Position numbers and translations under genes: made by a program. Shown piece after piece: positions 43,746 through 55,600 of a stretch of 64,000 nucleotides of DNA. Positions within the stretch are counted from its first letter, which is position 1. The number at the start of each line of letters is the position of its first letter. The stretch lies in contig NC_088307.1 in the NCBI RefSeq assembly GCF_032854445.1, forward strand, positions 9,126,017 to 9,190,016, read 5' to 3'. The notes beneath the pieces were generated by a model. The model was not told the origin of the DNA and made no database searches. It saw only the letters and a program-made list of their open reading frames with translations. The stretch is from Liolophura sinensis (lineage: Eukaryota; Mollusca; Polyplacophora; Chitonida; Chitonidae).

Positions 43746-44225
43746 ATATGAGAAAGTGAGAAAATCCATCTGCGTTCAATTCCAGAAAATCTGTTGTACT
43801 GAAAGTATAAATATTCACCTCTACAAACGTGTCACGCTCGAGAGAGTTTCAGACAAGAAGGAATTGGAATGTACACATCACTGAGCAGCTCATGCAAAAG
43901 TGACAGAAGTTATAATCCGCCTTGTTGAATTTTCGTCGAAAACTCATGTAGCAGAAGCTTATCCATTATATTAGCTACACCTGAAATATTGTAAAAAGGA
44001 AGTAAAAGTATAAAGCACTTGGTTTTAGACTGCAAACAGATTAAATGTGTGCTTTAATAAAATTAAATGTTTTCTTTTCATATTTTGCAGAAAAATTATT
44101 TTTCCATGATTTGCTTTATCTTGTTTAATTACACTGAACAACAAAAGAAACATTTTCAAAGCTTTCAAAACTTTGAATGAAATCAATCTGTGGCGTTTAA
44201 CGTTACTAACGTTTAACGTGAGATT

Positions 44226-44474
44226 CCACTTGGCGTCATAGTTGGTTAGCGCGCAAGCGCAGCGTAATGACCCAGGAGTCTCTCACCAATGCGGTCGCTG
44301 TGAGTTCAAGTCCAGCTCATGCTGGCTTCCTCTCCGGCCGTATGTGAGAAGGTCTTTCAGCAACCTGCGGATGGTCGTGGGTTTTTTTAACCCGGTTTCC
44401 GCCCACCATAATGCTGGCCGCCGTCCAGTGAAAATATTCTTGAGTACGGCGTAAAACACCAATCAAAAAAAAAA
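44226..44474 (+). mobile_element. SINE family A, nearly full-length
   Basis: Box A-like CATAGTTGGTTAGCGCGC, AGCGTAATGACCCAGGAGTC, box B-like GAGTTCAAGTCC, GGTCGTGGGTTT, CATAATGCTGGCCGCCGTCC, TTCTTGAGTACGGCGTAAAA, ending in poly-A. Confidence 0.9.
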
Positions 44475-44482
44475 ATATATAT

Positions 44483-44625
44483 CACCAATGCGGTTGCTGT
44501 GAGTTCAAGTCCAACTCATGCTGGCTTCCTCTCCGGCCGTACGTAGGAAGGTCTGCCTGCAATTAGCGGATTGTCGTGGGTTTCCCCCGGGCTCTGCCAG
44601 GTTTCCTGCCTCCACAATGCCAGTA
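44483..44625 (+). mobile_element. SINE family A, truncated at both ends
   Basis: TCACCAATGCGGTTGCTGTG, GAGTTCAAGTCCAACTC, TTGTCGTGGGTTTCCCCCGG. It abuts the previous copy and was probably a tandem insertion into its poly-A tail. Confidence 0.85.
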
Positions 44626-44877
44626 TCGTGTATTCCACCCCAACCCCCTCCCTCAATCAGCGATGGATTCCAACATCCCGTATATGGACGACGTTTAATC
44701 CCATCTGCAATTTCTCGACTACTTGGTCCATTAACTGTTGCTGATCTTGCACGAGTTCGATTCCCTAGATGAGTGAACCGGGTGAGCCAATACTCAAGAA
44801 TTGTTCGCGCTTGCGATGGTGATCATAAGAATTAATGGGTAGATGAATTAAACTGGAATGCTATATGTAACATAGAC

Positions 44878-45082
44878 TTATTTTTTTATTTGATTAGTGT
44901 TTGTACTCAAGAATGTTTCACTTATACGACAGCGGCCAGTATTATGGTGGGAGGAAAACGTGCAGAGCCGGGTTAAAAAAAACCACGATCATCTGCAGAT
45001 TGCTGGTAGAGCGTCCCACATAGGGCCGGAGAGAAAAACCGTGCAGTATGAGCTGGACTTGAACTCACAGCGACCGCAATAT
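44878..45082 (-). mobile_element. SINE family A, head-truncated
   Basis: TTATTTGATTAGTGTTTGTA, CTTATACGACAGCGGCCAGT, GAGCTGGACTTGAACTCACA on the plus strand. Confidence 0.85.
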
Positions 45083-45344
45083 ACAATATCCAGAAGAGAC
45101 GCGAATAGGAGAAATAGTGTAAATTACAAATGAGTAAGAGCCGGTTGACTTTATTAAAACATATTTCTCTTACACAAAAAGACCATAAATCAATTAAAAG
45201 CTCATATCGTGCTGATTCTTCTGAATGAATGGAAATGGGAGAACTCATTTAATCTGGCTCAATAGCCACGCCTATTGGGAATTGTTTTTCTGATGGAATA
45301 AACATTAACGTCAATAACGAGTGTGACCTCCAGTAATACATCTT

Positions 45345-45785
45345 CTACCCATGCTGTTGAAGAGACTTCGGATGAACCTCCGAGGAATGTTAAGTGTCAA
45401 GGACGCTTTGTTGCAGTTGTTGCAAAGTAACTGGCTGCATGACTTGATAGCGAATGAGGCGTTCAATTTCATCCCAGAGGTGCTCGATAGGATTTAAATG
45501 CGGACTTAAAGCTGGCCAATCCATCGTCTGGATGCCATTGTTCAGAAGAAATGTCTGTCAATCTTGCGGTATGTGCTCTTGCATTATCTTGCTGTAGAAC
45601 AAGCTTGTGTCTTCGCGTAAAAAATGGAACGACTACAGACCTCAACACTTCATCGACGTATCGCTGCGCCGTGACGCCTCTACCACGTCTGTTTCCATTG
45701 TTTTGGAAGATTACAAGCGAAACGTGAGCTGCCCAGCTGATTGACCCCAAAGCATGTCGGAAGGCCCTTTTCGGTCATTTCCCAA
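45345..45785 (-). pseudogene. Tc1-like transposase, C-terminal half
   Basis: The minus strand reads GSISWAAH, GVTAQRYVDEVLRSVVVPF, LQQDNARAHTARL, and in another frame WPALSPHLNPIEHLWDEIER and RYQVMQPVTLQQLQQ. These are the hallmark C-terminal blocks of Tc1 transposases: QQDNARxHTA carries the second catalytic Asp, and SPxLNPIEHLWDE carries the third acidic residue. A frameshift lies between them near 45520. The N-terminal half is displaced to 49129-49697 by a nested element. Confidence 0.9.
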
Positions 45786-46509
45786 CCCAGCCAGCATTCA
45801 GCTGTGGGGCCCGTTTGGGCCCTAAACGGCTACTGCTTGGGGCCCTAACTGGTCAGCCCGTTTGGGCCCCAGGCAGATTTGTCCTCGGGCTCCACTTGGG
45901 CCCTACTTGGGCAATAAGGGCACCGTTTGGGCCCCAACCGGGCTAAAGTTTGGATGTTTGGGCCGACTGGAATTATTCTAAACAGAAACTCACTTCGAAC
46001 ATCCAAAGAGAGTGGCACTTGGGTAAGAACGTTCATTTACCAGGTATGGCTAGTACACCCAAGTGGAGAAATAATTAACAAAGTGGATCTGGTGCCATTT
46101 AGAGGGTCCCACATGCCAGTTACAAGGGAGGAAAGCCACCAACCTTGATTAAGATTGAGAACAGATAATTTACAAAACTTTTCCTTCATGCTGACCGGAA
46201 TGGAACATGCAAAAAGTGACAAACACATTTCATATTTTTGTAGAACTACTCCAAAATTTATTTCATACAAACTCAGAGATAGCATAATCCACTAGAAAGT
46301 TGTCAACAGAACAATCTTTTCTCAGAATGAATAAAACACTTCAAATTTGTGGACAGTCACAGTCAAACAGAAACAAAAGCTTTCTCACCATTGTAAATGA
46401 AGGAGAAATAATGTACAGTTAGTTGGGTATTTCCGAATCACGTTCTGCTCTTGAGGAGCGAGAGTAGCTTCTCTTTGTTACATGACAAACAATTATGTCA
46501 TTTTCTTCA

Positions 46510-46985
46510 CAAAATATTCATTTAAATTAAAGACCTGTAGACATATTTGATAAATATACTACAAATCCTGTGAGTTACAGAAGGTTCCCCTGCACACCTT
46601 AGGAGGAGTTGATTACACAAAATATGGACTACAATGAGGACTACGTCATATTTCTTATAAAAGTTGGCTAAGTACAGAATGGGGGAATCGGGACAACAAA
46701 TGATTTTTTATACTAAATGAAAGACTTGTGCACATATTTGTTACCTATACTACAAATCGTGTGAGTTACAGAAGGTTACTTTTCCTACTGGGAGTTGATT
46801 ACACAAAATATGCACGGCATAAAGACTACATGTCATACTTGTTAAGTTCACACCCAGAAAATTGGCACAAAAAATGATTTTTTACATTAAATTGATGACC
46901 TATTCACATATTTAACATACAGACTATACATCCCGTGAGTTTCAAAAGCTTCCCTTGCTTACCTTAGGAAGAGTATCAACCAATA
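46510..46985. repeat. Diverged tandem repeat, about 190-bp unit, about 2.5 copies
   Basis: ACATATTTG, TATACTACAAATC, GTGTGAGTTACAGAAGGTTA, GAGTTGATTACACAAAATAT and GACTACATGTCATA recur at about 46535, 46730 and 46905. It is inside the nested transposon. Confidence 0.8.
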
Positions 46986-47274
46986 CCGTCCCAGTCCACA
47001 GGAGAAGCAGTGTAGTGGGTGATGGCCCAGTACCATCCCCTTACTGCCCCTCCCATGAACTGGAACCTCTGGTACAGATGTGAAGAGCACAGACCAAGTG
47101 AGTGGGTGATGGCCCTTTCCCATCCCCTTTTTGGCCTGTGCAATGCACAAATGCACCTGAGGGTAATGGTGGCTCATACAGGAAAAATAATAAACTTACA
47201 TTGAATTACATATAGTGGGACATGGCCTAGTGCCACTTACAGACAAAAACTACATTTAAAACCTACATAAAACA

Positions 47275-47910
47275 CTAACTATCTAAACTAGCTGTTCTGG
47301 CCCTCTCTGCCATGGCTCTTTTGGCACGATTACCATCTCGGTCCCTCCCATTGCTCAGCCATTTGGAGACCGCTTTTTCAAACTCCTTTTTGTTTATGGC
47401 TGATGTCCGGGTATTGTTCTTCAAAGCACCTGAATTGAAATCAGTAAGGGAAAGACATAAAGAGAACAGAAATAAACATCTGAAGATGTTCTAACATCAA
47501 TTAAACAAAAACTTTTGGTTTATCTTCCACTTTGTACTGTTGCTAGAACAGGTTTGTGCCTGGTCATAGATTATAATGAAATGTTTAACAATAGCTCGCG
47601 GGAATTTCCCTTTACCTCAGTTGGTAGAGTTTTGCACTGCAATAGTCCCGAGTTCAAACCCTGGTTTGACAACTGAACAATTCATTTAAGTCAGTCATCC
47701 ATCAAATGCAGAGGTAAAATTATGTTTCACAAACAAAATAGAATACTTACGATAGACCAGTTCGAAAACCCTGGAGGTCCCAAATGCCCTCTTCCCATGA
47801 CGCCCTATCAGATTGAATTGGAGGGAGAGTGGATTTGTGAGAACATATCCCATCATTCTCCTTGTGGCTTCATCCACTGTCCGTCCTCCCAAGTCGCTCA
47901 CAAAGGACAC
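47275..47910 (-). CDS. DUF4806-like protein, two 3' exons
   Basis: Exon 47751-47910 (acceptor TTTTCCATGTAG, donor GTAAGT) reads VSFVSDLGGRTVDEATRRMM, GYVLTNPLSLQFN, GRHGKRAFGTSRVFELVY. It joins in phase to exon 47275-47429 (acceptor TTTCAATTCAG): RALKNNTRTSAINKKEFEKA, VSKWLSNGRDRDGNRAKRAM, ending at TAG 47275-47277. The GG.TV.EA..R.M..VLTN...Q.N..GR.GKRAF pattern and the WL...RDR.GNR tail fit the DUF4806 family, common in multicopy, often transposon-associated proteins of arthropods and other invertebrates. Function is unknown. Upstream exons were not found; a donor at 48411-48416 (CG|GTAAGT on the minus strand) could end a leader exon. Confidence 0.65.
47598..47670 (+). other. tRNA-like fragment (SINE head or tRNA pseudogene)
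   Basis: TACCTCAGTTGGTAGAG matches box A and CGAGTTCAAACCC matches box B at tRNA-like spacing (about 34 bp between them), but no paired acceptor stem was found. It lies between the two DUF4806 exons. Confidence 0.5.
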
Positions 47911-49128
47911 CTACATGGAAAACAAAATGGAATGAATCTTACACCTTCTTTTGATAAATGGTGACTTAAAAAATGTTATTTAAAACTTGTATATGTACTT
48001 GCAGAAGTGCAAATATGTTGAGGATATTTGTATGATTCACAATGTCAGGGGTTGTACTAAACACATTTTCCTTTTTCCAGTAAAGTTATCTCCTCTCGCC
48101 ATCCTGTTTTTTTTTTTGACCTGCAGGGAAAAACTTTTCAAAAATTACATCTGGAATGTCAGTTGTTATTTCACTTCACCTTTCACCCCATCACTATGTT
48201 ACATTATGTTACTACGCAATGTTGCCAACAACTGCTAGCCTAGGGTTTACTACGTACTTTACGTGCCCCCTGCATCTCAACCTGGTGTTGTTGTTAATTA
48301 ACACCAGCTGACCAAACTCTTATCCATGTTGATCACGTACGTTAATCCTATAATTCACATACCAAACAACTCAGTGTGTACATAAAGTGTTAACACAGAT
48401 AAAGATCCAGACTTACCGATAATGAAGATTAACTGTGCTAGATTCTTTTGTCAGTCTGCTCTGTCTGTTTGTTCCTTGTGCGATCTCAACGTTGAAAAGA
48501 GCGCGAACTTCTTGCCGCACTCGCGAGAATTAGTGAGCTCGTTCCTTGTTCCTGTTAGCTCGTACTTTGTCCGATCGCCAATTGTGCGCAGCTGTGTACA
48601 TGGCTTGGCCTTTCGCCACTGTGCTGCTGCATGTGCTTGTTACGCATTCTAATAGGCAGTCCTACGTACAGCCCAATCCATTTAGGGTGATTGGGGCCAA
48701 AGCAGAACTGTTTAAAATATATATGTATATATATTCAAATAAATCGATTTAAGACTAAAATACTTTTTTTATCACTTAGTAGCCATATATTATTTCATTT
48801 GATGTTTTTATTGCGTCGATCAAATATTTCTAATTTATATTGATTCAAATAAAGTAATTTTTAAAATATTTGCTGTCTCCAGAAATTAATATGCAAGTTA
48901 ACGTTAAAAAGCCCATCAACTCCCCTCTCAGGCCCCAGTTGGTTAGCCCAGCCATAAAAGCCCATAGCAATGTCTCGCGGGCCCCAATCGGTTAGCCCAT
49001 TCACATCCCAACAACGGGCTGCCCAAAACAGCCCCAGGTGGGCCCCAGTGGGTTAGCCCATTCCAAGCCCAAGCCCAACTAGCCCGCGTAAACCCCACCT
49101 GGGCCCCCGCATGGACATGTTGGCTGGG

Positions 49129-49697
49129 AATACACACGGATCACTGAACCTTTCACCTCCACGTCACCATACACTTACTAGGCCGTCCACTGTGTCGATG
49201 CAAAATCGAGTTTCATGCGAAAAGACGATATTCTGCCATTGCCCTTTGCGCCAGTTCCGATGACCTGCGGCCGAGTAAAGTCGAGCACGTCTATGACGTT
49301 GAGTCAAACGTGAACCAACACAAGGTCGACGGCACCGTAAACCCGCGTCGTTGAGTGGGCGAGGTACAGTATTGGTGGTGATGGGTCGGTTCGTTGTTCC
49401 AGCTGTGTTTCGAGGTGTAGTGGCTGCTTGCAGGAACCGATTCCGACGATGGGAATGGACAATGTTGCGGTCTTGACAGTTTGACGTCACACGAGGTCGT
49501 CCCCTCCGTGCACGGTCATTAACGGTGTTTGTCTGCTGGTAGCAGTCAAGCAGTCTGTATACAGTGGACTGGTGAATAACGTAATGCCTGGCGACACAGG
49601 AGACGTTCCAACCTGCCTCAGTGTTGCCCATGGCTCTTTGACGTTCATCAGCACTCAGACGTGGCATTGTCACTGTTGCATCAAAATGCGAATGCAA
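49129..49697 (-). pseudogene. Tc1-like transposase, N-terminal half
   Basis: Start at MPRLSADERQ (49667) or the upstream Met at 49697. A helix-turn-helix region (VARHYVIHQSTVYRLLDCYQ) is followed by RRGRPR, the AT-hook-like link typical of Tc1 transposases, and then the start of the catalytic domain, WQNIVFSHETRFCID. The first catalytic Asp (normally SDES/SDET) is His here. A TGA follows GLVSVW near 49161. The protein is therefore inactive even without the nested insertion at 45786-49128. Confidence 0.9.
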
Positions 49698-49954
49698 CAG
49701 TTATGCGATTTATGTTCCTTAAGAAACATTCTCAGATCAAGATCAAGATTATTTCAATCAACTAGCAAACACTTTTATCAGTTTAATTTGGTGCCCGCTG
49801 ATACAACGGTTGCTGCGTTTGCGGAAGTTACTAAACTTTAAAATTTAAAAACACTCTCTGGAACATCCATTACACATCTACACACTTTTGATTACTCAGA
49901 ATGTACTTCCGATCTGACATTGGAAAAATTCGCGTTTGTTTTGGAGCTCAGTAT

Positions 49955-50025
49955 ATAATTGGTGAAAGGCTGCTGGGTCATTGCACCGCGCTGGCTCGCC
50001 AACCACCTCCACCCTTTGTGGCCTG
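49955..50025 (-). mobile_element. SINE family A head fragment
   Basis: AAGGCTGCTGGGTCATTGCA, CGCGCTGGCTCGCCAACCA and TTTGTGGCC on the plus strand are a diverged reverse-oriented tRNA-like head. Confidence 0.5.
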
Positions 50026-50495
50026 AATCCGTCCAGTGTTCTTTTGTTTTACAAATAGAGTGTGATGTGATGTGATCGAAGTGGCCTTTAACGAAGGCAT
50101 TACCATACAAACTATCCAATCTACTGGCGCAGCCTACTGTTTATTGATACCACATGCGGGCCAATATACCTCAAAGCTGAGCTCCGATGCCACAGAACTC
50201 CACGCGGAAAACTTCACTGACCATCCACCTCGAGCCCGTCTTTATATTTAGCACATCCAAGCGTAGACATTTCAAAGCCTGTATGGGTAACCGTCTTTTA
50301 AAAGTAATCTGGACTTTACAAGTTGAATAAAGCAAATCGAAGCAACGCCCGCCATGTTGTGAATTCGAACTTCCGTAAAGTTGGGCCTACGAGTTGGCGG
50401 TTTGGGAGATAAACTGTCAACCACGAAATCCAATTGCCAGAGTACAGCTGTATTTAAAGGAACAAAGAAACAAATAAACAAAAAGCCGCGCTCTG
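50026..50495. other. Intergenic DNA, no feature recognised
   Basis: No coding or repeat signal before the 41-bp array. Confidence 0.35.
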
Positions 50496-50496
50496 C

Positions 50497-51795
50497 GAAT
50501 ATGCGCTTCAAACCGATTGTATGAAGCGTTTTACCATAAACAGACCCCTGTAACCAATTATACACAGCGTTTTACCATGCACAGGCACCTATAACCGATT
50601 ATACACACCGTTTTACCATACACATGCGCCTATAACCGATTATACACACCGTTTTACCAAACACAGGGGCCTGTAATCGATTATATCGTTTTAGGCGCTT
50701 TTAACCGATTATATGAAGCGTTTTATACCATAATCAGGCGCTTTTAACCGATTATATGAAGCGTTTTACCAAAAATAGGCGCCTGTAACCGATTACACAC
50801 ATCTTTTTACCATAAACAGGCGCTTTTAACCAATTATGAAGCGTTTTATACCATAATCAGGCGCTTTTAACCAATTATACACAGCGTTTTACCCTGCACA
50901 TGCGCCTATAACCGATTATACACACCGTTTTACCAAACACACGTGTCTGTAATCGATTACACACATCGTTTTACCATAAACAGGCGCTTTTAACCAATTA
51001 TATGAAGCGTTTTATACCATAATCAGGCGCTTTTAACCGATTATATGAAGCGTTTTACCATAAACAGGCACCAATAACCGATTATACCTAGTGTTTTACC
51101 ATAAACAGGCGCCTGTAACCGAAAACACACATCGTTTTACCATAAACCGTCGCTTTTAACCAATTATATGAAGCGTTTTATACCATAATCAGGCGCTTTT
51201 AATCGATTACATGAAGCATTTTACCATAAACAGGCGTTAATAATCCATTATGCACAGCGTTTTACCATAAACAGGCACCTGTAACCGATTATACACAGCG
51301 TTTTACCATACACAAGCACCTGTAATCGATTATGCACAGCGTTTTACCATAAATAGGCGCCAATAACCGATTATACACATCGTCTTACCACAAACAGGCG
51401 CTTTTAACCGATTATATGAAGCGTTTTATACCATAATCAGGTGCTCTTAACCGGTTATATGAAGTGTTTTACCATAAACAGGCGCCAATAACCGATTATA
51501 CACAGCATTTTACCATAAACAGGCGCCTGTAACCAATTAAACACAGCGTTTTACCATAAACAGCTGCCTCTAACCGATTATACACAGCGTTTTACAACAC
51601 ACATGCACCAGTAATCGATTATACACAGCGTTTCACCATACACAGGCACCTGTAACCAGTTATACCTAGCCTTTTACCATACACAGGCGCCAATTACTAA
51701 TTATACACATCGTTTTACCATAAACAGGTGCTTTTAACCGATTATATGAAGCATTTCATACCATAATCAGGCACCTGTAACCGTTTTACACAGCA
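50497..51795. repeat. Minisatellite, 41-bp unit, about 31 copies
   Basis: The unit contains ACCGATTATACACAGCGTTT, TACCATAAACAGGCGCCTGT. Variants end ATATGAAGCG plus TTTTATACCATAATCAGG and alternate with the main type, giving a partial 82-bp dimer pattern (e.g. 50690-50880 and 50990-51060). Confidence 0.95.
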
Positions 51796-52454
51796 TTTCA
51801 CAGTACTTAGGAGCGGTTGGAGGATTAGGTTGCTGTGCATCATGCCCACAGCTGGATCCCTATGGCAGCCATGCAAACAAAACACCATCAACCCTTTTTG
51901 AAAGTTTGATAACTTCACCTGTATTTGTATATACTGCACTTACAACCACATTTTCTTTACAATTTACATATATACATAATTAATCGGTACTAAACATTTA
52001 TATTCTGAACACGCCAGACAAAAGATACTCCCTCTAGGAATCCCCAATATCCACATACACTTGCAGATAAAAATTTCATTTATCCATTAACCTTTATCCA
52101 TTAACCTTTATTGATAAGAGCTCCTGTGAGTACAGCCTGGAGCAAAATGACAAAGACAAATGGCCTTGCAGACAGACAAACCTTTCAAATATTCAAACTG
52201 TCTAGAGGTAATTCTTGCTATTTTTTTTTTTCACAAATGGTAATCAGGGGTTCTAATCTCCACCTTAGGCATGGGTGAGCCTATATGCTTCAATTTATAT
52301 TTTGACTGAAATGCTCGGGCAAAAAAAGGGCTTCATCCTTTTGAACAACTGGCCACTGGTGAACAATACAAACCTTCCATACTTAATTACAGATTATCTC
52401 ATGTGATTGGATTGGAGAAACATTTGATGACAGACAAGAGAAACTATGACAACG

Positions 52455-52460
52455 TATTTA
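52455..52460 (-). promoter_or_regulatory. Candidate polyadenylation signal of AP3M
   Basis: TTTATT on the plus strand reads AATAAA on the minus strand, about 115 bp after the AP3M stop codon. Confidence 0.5.
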
Positions 52461-52570
52461 TTAATTTGTTTGTTTTGAGCTTTTGTGTGTGTGTTGTTTC
52501 GTTTTGCACCACTACTGCCTTTGTAGGACAAACTGCATCACTCTGCTGTGCCTCATCTCTGCGCATATGA

Positions 52571-52636
52571 TCACGTTCGCACCTGGAACCTGCCAGCCTT
52601 CGTCACGTACTTCACCCCTTTGAACGGTTTGTATTT
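52571..52636 (-). CDS. AP3M: AP3M last exon
   Basis: Acceptor TTATTCCAG (minus strand) at 52637. 66 nt: KYKPFKGVKYVTKAGRFQVRT then TGA (52573-52571). This is the conserved C-terminal beta-strand of the mu homology domain. Confidence 0.95.
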   Translation of the reverse strand, partial: KYKPFKGVKYVTKAGRFQVRT

Positions 52637-55600
52637 CTGGAATAACAGAAACCAACACTTTATCATGCGAATGAAAACCTGATAACCTGTGCTGTGCATT
52701 TTTCACAAAAAAATTTCCTGGAAACATAGCGCTGACAAACAATGACCTACACAATGGACAGTCAGTTTTTATTTCAAAGAGCAAGAGACACAAGCCATGT
52801 GTGAAGTGAATGAAAGCTTCATGACAGTTTGACCTTCAACTCTTTCAAAAATTTCCTGAGGACCTTGATCTGGAAATCAAATGACTTCAACCACAGCAGC
52901 CAGTGTTTATTTGTGAAACTATTGTGAAACTAACAGAAGTTACTGAACGTTTGATGACTTTTTGACCTTCAACTATATGAACAAAACTTTACCAGAACTA
53001 AAAACTGGAAAATCGTAACTTACACCATGACTGTGTTTATTTCTGAATCATGATACAAACACTGTTTGAATGAACTAAAATGCTGGGTGACCTTTTGACC
53101 TTCAACTTCAGCAAAAGTTTCCTGGAATCTTGAGCTGGAAAATGACCATAATGGTCAGTGTTTATTTCTGAGACACCGACAAGAGACACTAAAACTGTGT
53201 GAAGTCACTAAATGCTTGATGACCTTTTGACCTTCAACTTTAGCAAAAGTGACTGAAGGCTTGATAACGTTTTGACCTTCAACTATAAGCAGAACAAATG
53301 ACTGGAACTTTCAAAAACCCAAAAATAATGGCTTACACCATGACATGTTTTAGTTTCTGAGCTCACAGAAACACAACAAAAAACCTTTTGGTACTTCCAC
53401 AAATTTTCATTTCATCAATTTTCTTGTACCCTGTTATTATTATCATTTTATTTTGGGGGGGGGGGGAATGCTGCTTTTGATATTATAATATGACAGGACA
53501 ATGTAACTATTGATAACGGTTAAAAACATTAACTTCTGCAGTTGCACCCATTGTGAAATGTTCAATTTTCCAAAATGACTGAAATGACTGATAATAGACT
53601 CAATTTTAACATGGACCCAGACCCAGACTTGTGAATCTCACACTAAATTCAACATCACAAAATGAGAACAACAACAACACAAATTCACATATACTTACAC
53701 ACAACAAATCACAATATTCACACTCCATTCCAAGAAGCTTTACCACCAAATTTTCAATGGGGAGAATAAACAATTGGCAAAACAACAATCACAGACCAAT
53801 GACTTGTTATGAATCTGTAGGAAATGGAAATCTACATTTTTTGTCCTGCTTCTGTCTTTAGTAAATGCTCTCTTCTTTTCTCAACCACATAGTGAACCAC
53901 GTATGACTTCTGACCCAATGTGACAACACCCATATAAACCTTAAAATTGAATTTAACCATATCCTGCATATGTGGAATGGGGAAAAAAGTATAAATCAAT
54001 CAGTTTTCAATCGGCCCACTTTCAACAATAACAAAAAAAAAATTTTTTTTATTTTTTCGTCATTTTTTTCATGAATAACATCTCTTTTAAATGCGTTATT
54101 TTAATGAAAGCAAACATCAGTTACAAGAAAAAGAATTTCTGGAGTATTGTGAAAATGGCCCCATGATTTCAAAAAACGAAAAAAAAGTCCTGAAGTTTTT
54201 AACCAGATGTTCCAAGAGCAATACAACAACATCAATAATTTTGCCATTGTTTTTGGCTGGGTTTCATACTTCAGGGCATTTTTTTGCTCTTTGTTTCATG
54301 AAATCCGAATTTTGTGAATCCCTGGCTCCAATTGGTTAGTTAATACTCACCCCTTGTTGCTTGTTTTTTTTCTGGACGGAAACACAGCCATAAGTATTTT
54401 TTTTATCTACCACATTGTTTGCATTTCCTCAAAGTCAATCTGAACTCAAAACATCCTAGACTTCAAGCACAATAACTAAGGACCACTATGTGATCATAAT
54501 TTAATACTATGCAACAATGTTGTACAATTATGACAACTGTGCAATGTTCTTGTGTAAAATAAATACTAACAACAATTATCTGTTGGGTAATTGTGACATC
54601 TATTTATTTATTTATTTGATTGGTGTTTTACGCCGTGCTCAAGAATATTTCACTTCTTGGCCAGTATTATGGTGGGAGGAAACTGGCCAGAGCCCGAGGA
54701 AAACCCACGACCATCCGCAGGTTGCCGCAAGACCTTCCCACTTACAGACGAAGGGGAATGATGACATCTATGCAACACTGTTTAGTCACTGTGATAATTA
54801 CGCAATAATTTGTTACACCTGTTAAATACACAAGTACTATGCTGAACAAAGACACTCACAGCTTTACACGGTTTTAAACTTTAAGCCAGGGACACACTAT
54901 AATCTAGGCTATTTGCTTTTAGGCATGAGCTTTCCAGTCAGCAATATTTGCAGCATAAATCGCAGATACATTACGTAGATTTTTCTGTCAGTCATGTGAG
55001 AACGTTGTCATGTGAACTCCTAAATCATGTGAACTCCTAAATCAAAATGGCACAACCCAACAGAATTTTGTGCTGTCTGATAAGCCTACTTAGTTGTCTT
55101 GATCACCAACATTCCCTAGAGCAGGCACATTACGCACACTTTGATTTGAAGCAGACAAGACTGCTGGAGGATGTATACATTAAACGGATTTTTGCAAAGT
55201 TGCAAAATAAAGTATGTGCGAGTGAAAAAAATTTGCCTATGTGTTCCCGGGTTTACAGAAAAGTGCACCAGTTTCCATGTACTATGCTACAGAGTACAGT
55301 GAGACCCTTCAGCCTCACAGTAATTTTATGGCTATCACATAGTACTATGCACAGAGAGAACCGTCAGCCTCACAGTATTTTTATGGCTATCACACAGTAC
55401 TGTGCACAGTGAGAACCCTCAGCCTCAGTATTTTAATGGCTTTTAATTTTAATCACACAGTACCAAGTGTCAGCTGTACAGCACAGTACTGTTTTGTACC
55501 AGCAAGAACTTTTCAGCCAGCGACACAGTCATTTATGGTTACCACACAATACCATCTATCATAAAGTACAGTTTACTTGATACATGTAAGTCCATAGTAA

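Larger units (their letters stand above)
45786..49128. mobile_element. 3.34-kb DNA transposon nested in the Tc1 transposase, carrying DUF4806-like exons
   Basis: The ends are inverted: left CCCAGCCAGCAT at 45786, right (reverse complement) CCCAGCCAACAT ending at 49128. Both are followed inward by GGGCCC-rich subterminal sequence (GGGCCCGTTTGGGCC type), and AA flanks both sides. Closing the gap after removing one AA restores a continuous Tc1 reading frame (the CV and DRKGP segments), which supports these exact borders. The superfamily is not recognised. The interior holds DUF4806-like exons, a roughly 190-bp tandem repeat and a tRNA-like fragment, but no transposase that I can identify. Confidence 0.8.

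Noticed and set aside
44242..44772. Plus-strand frames of 70 and 84 aa
   Set aside because: Translations of SINE A copies (tRNA-like head and core).
45784..45787. 8-bp target duplication (hAT type) for the nested element
   Set aside because: The 8 bases flanking the ends do not match; only the 2-bp AA duplication restores the Tc1 frame.
47598..47670. Functional tRNA gene
   Set aside because: Box A and box B words are present but no acceptor-stem pairing was found; called tRNA-like only.
44125..49780. Inverted terminal repeats for the Tc1 element
   Set aside because: Sequences with AAGAAACATT at 44145 and 49720 are in direct, not inverted, orientation; the true ends could not be found.
52512..52793. 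Minus-strand frame of 93 aa over the AP3M last exon
   Set aside because: It is in another frame; the AP3M frame (KYKPFKG) is the real one.
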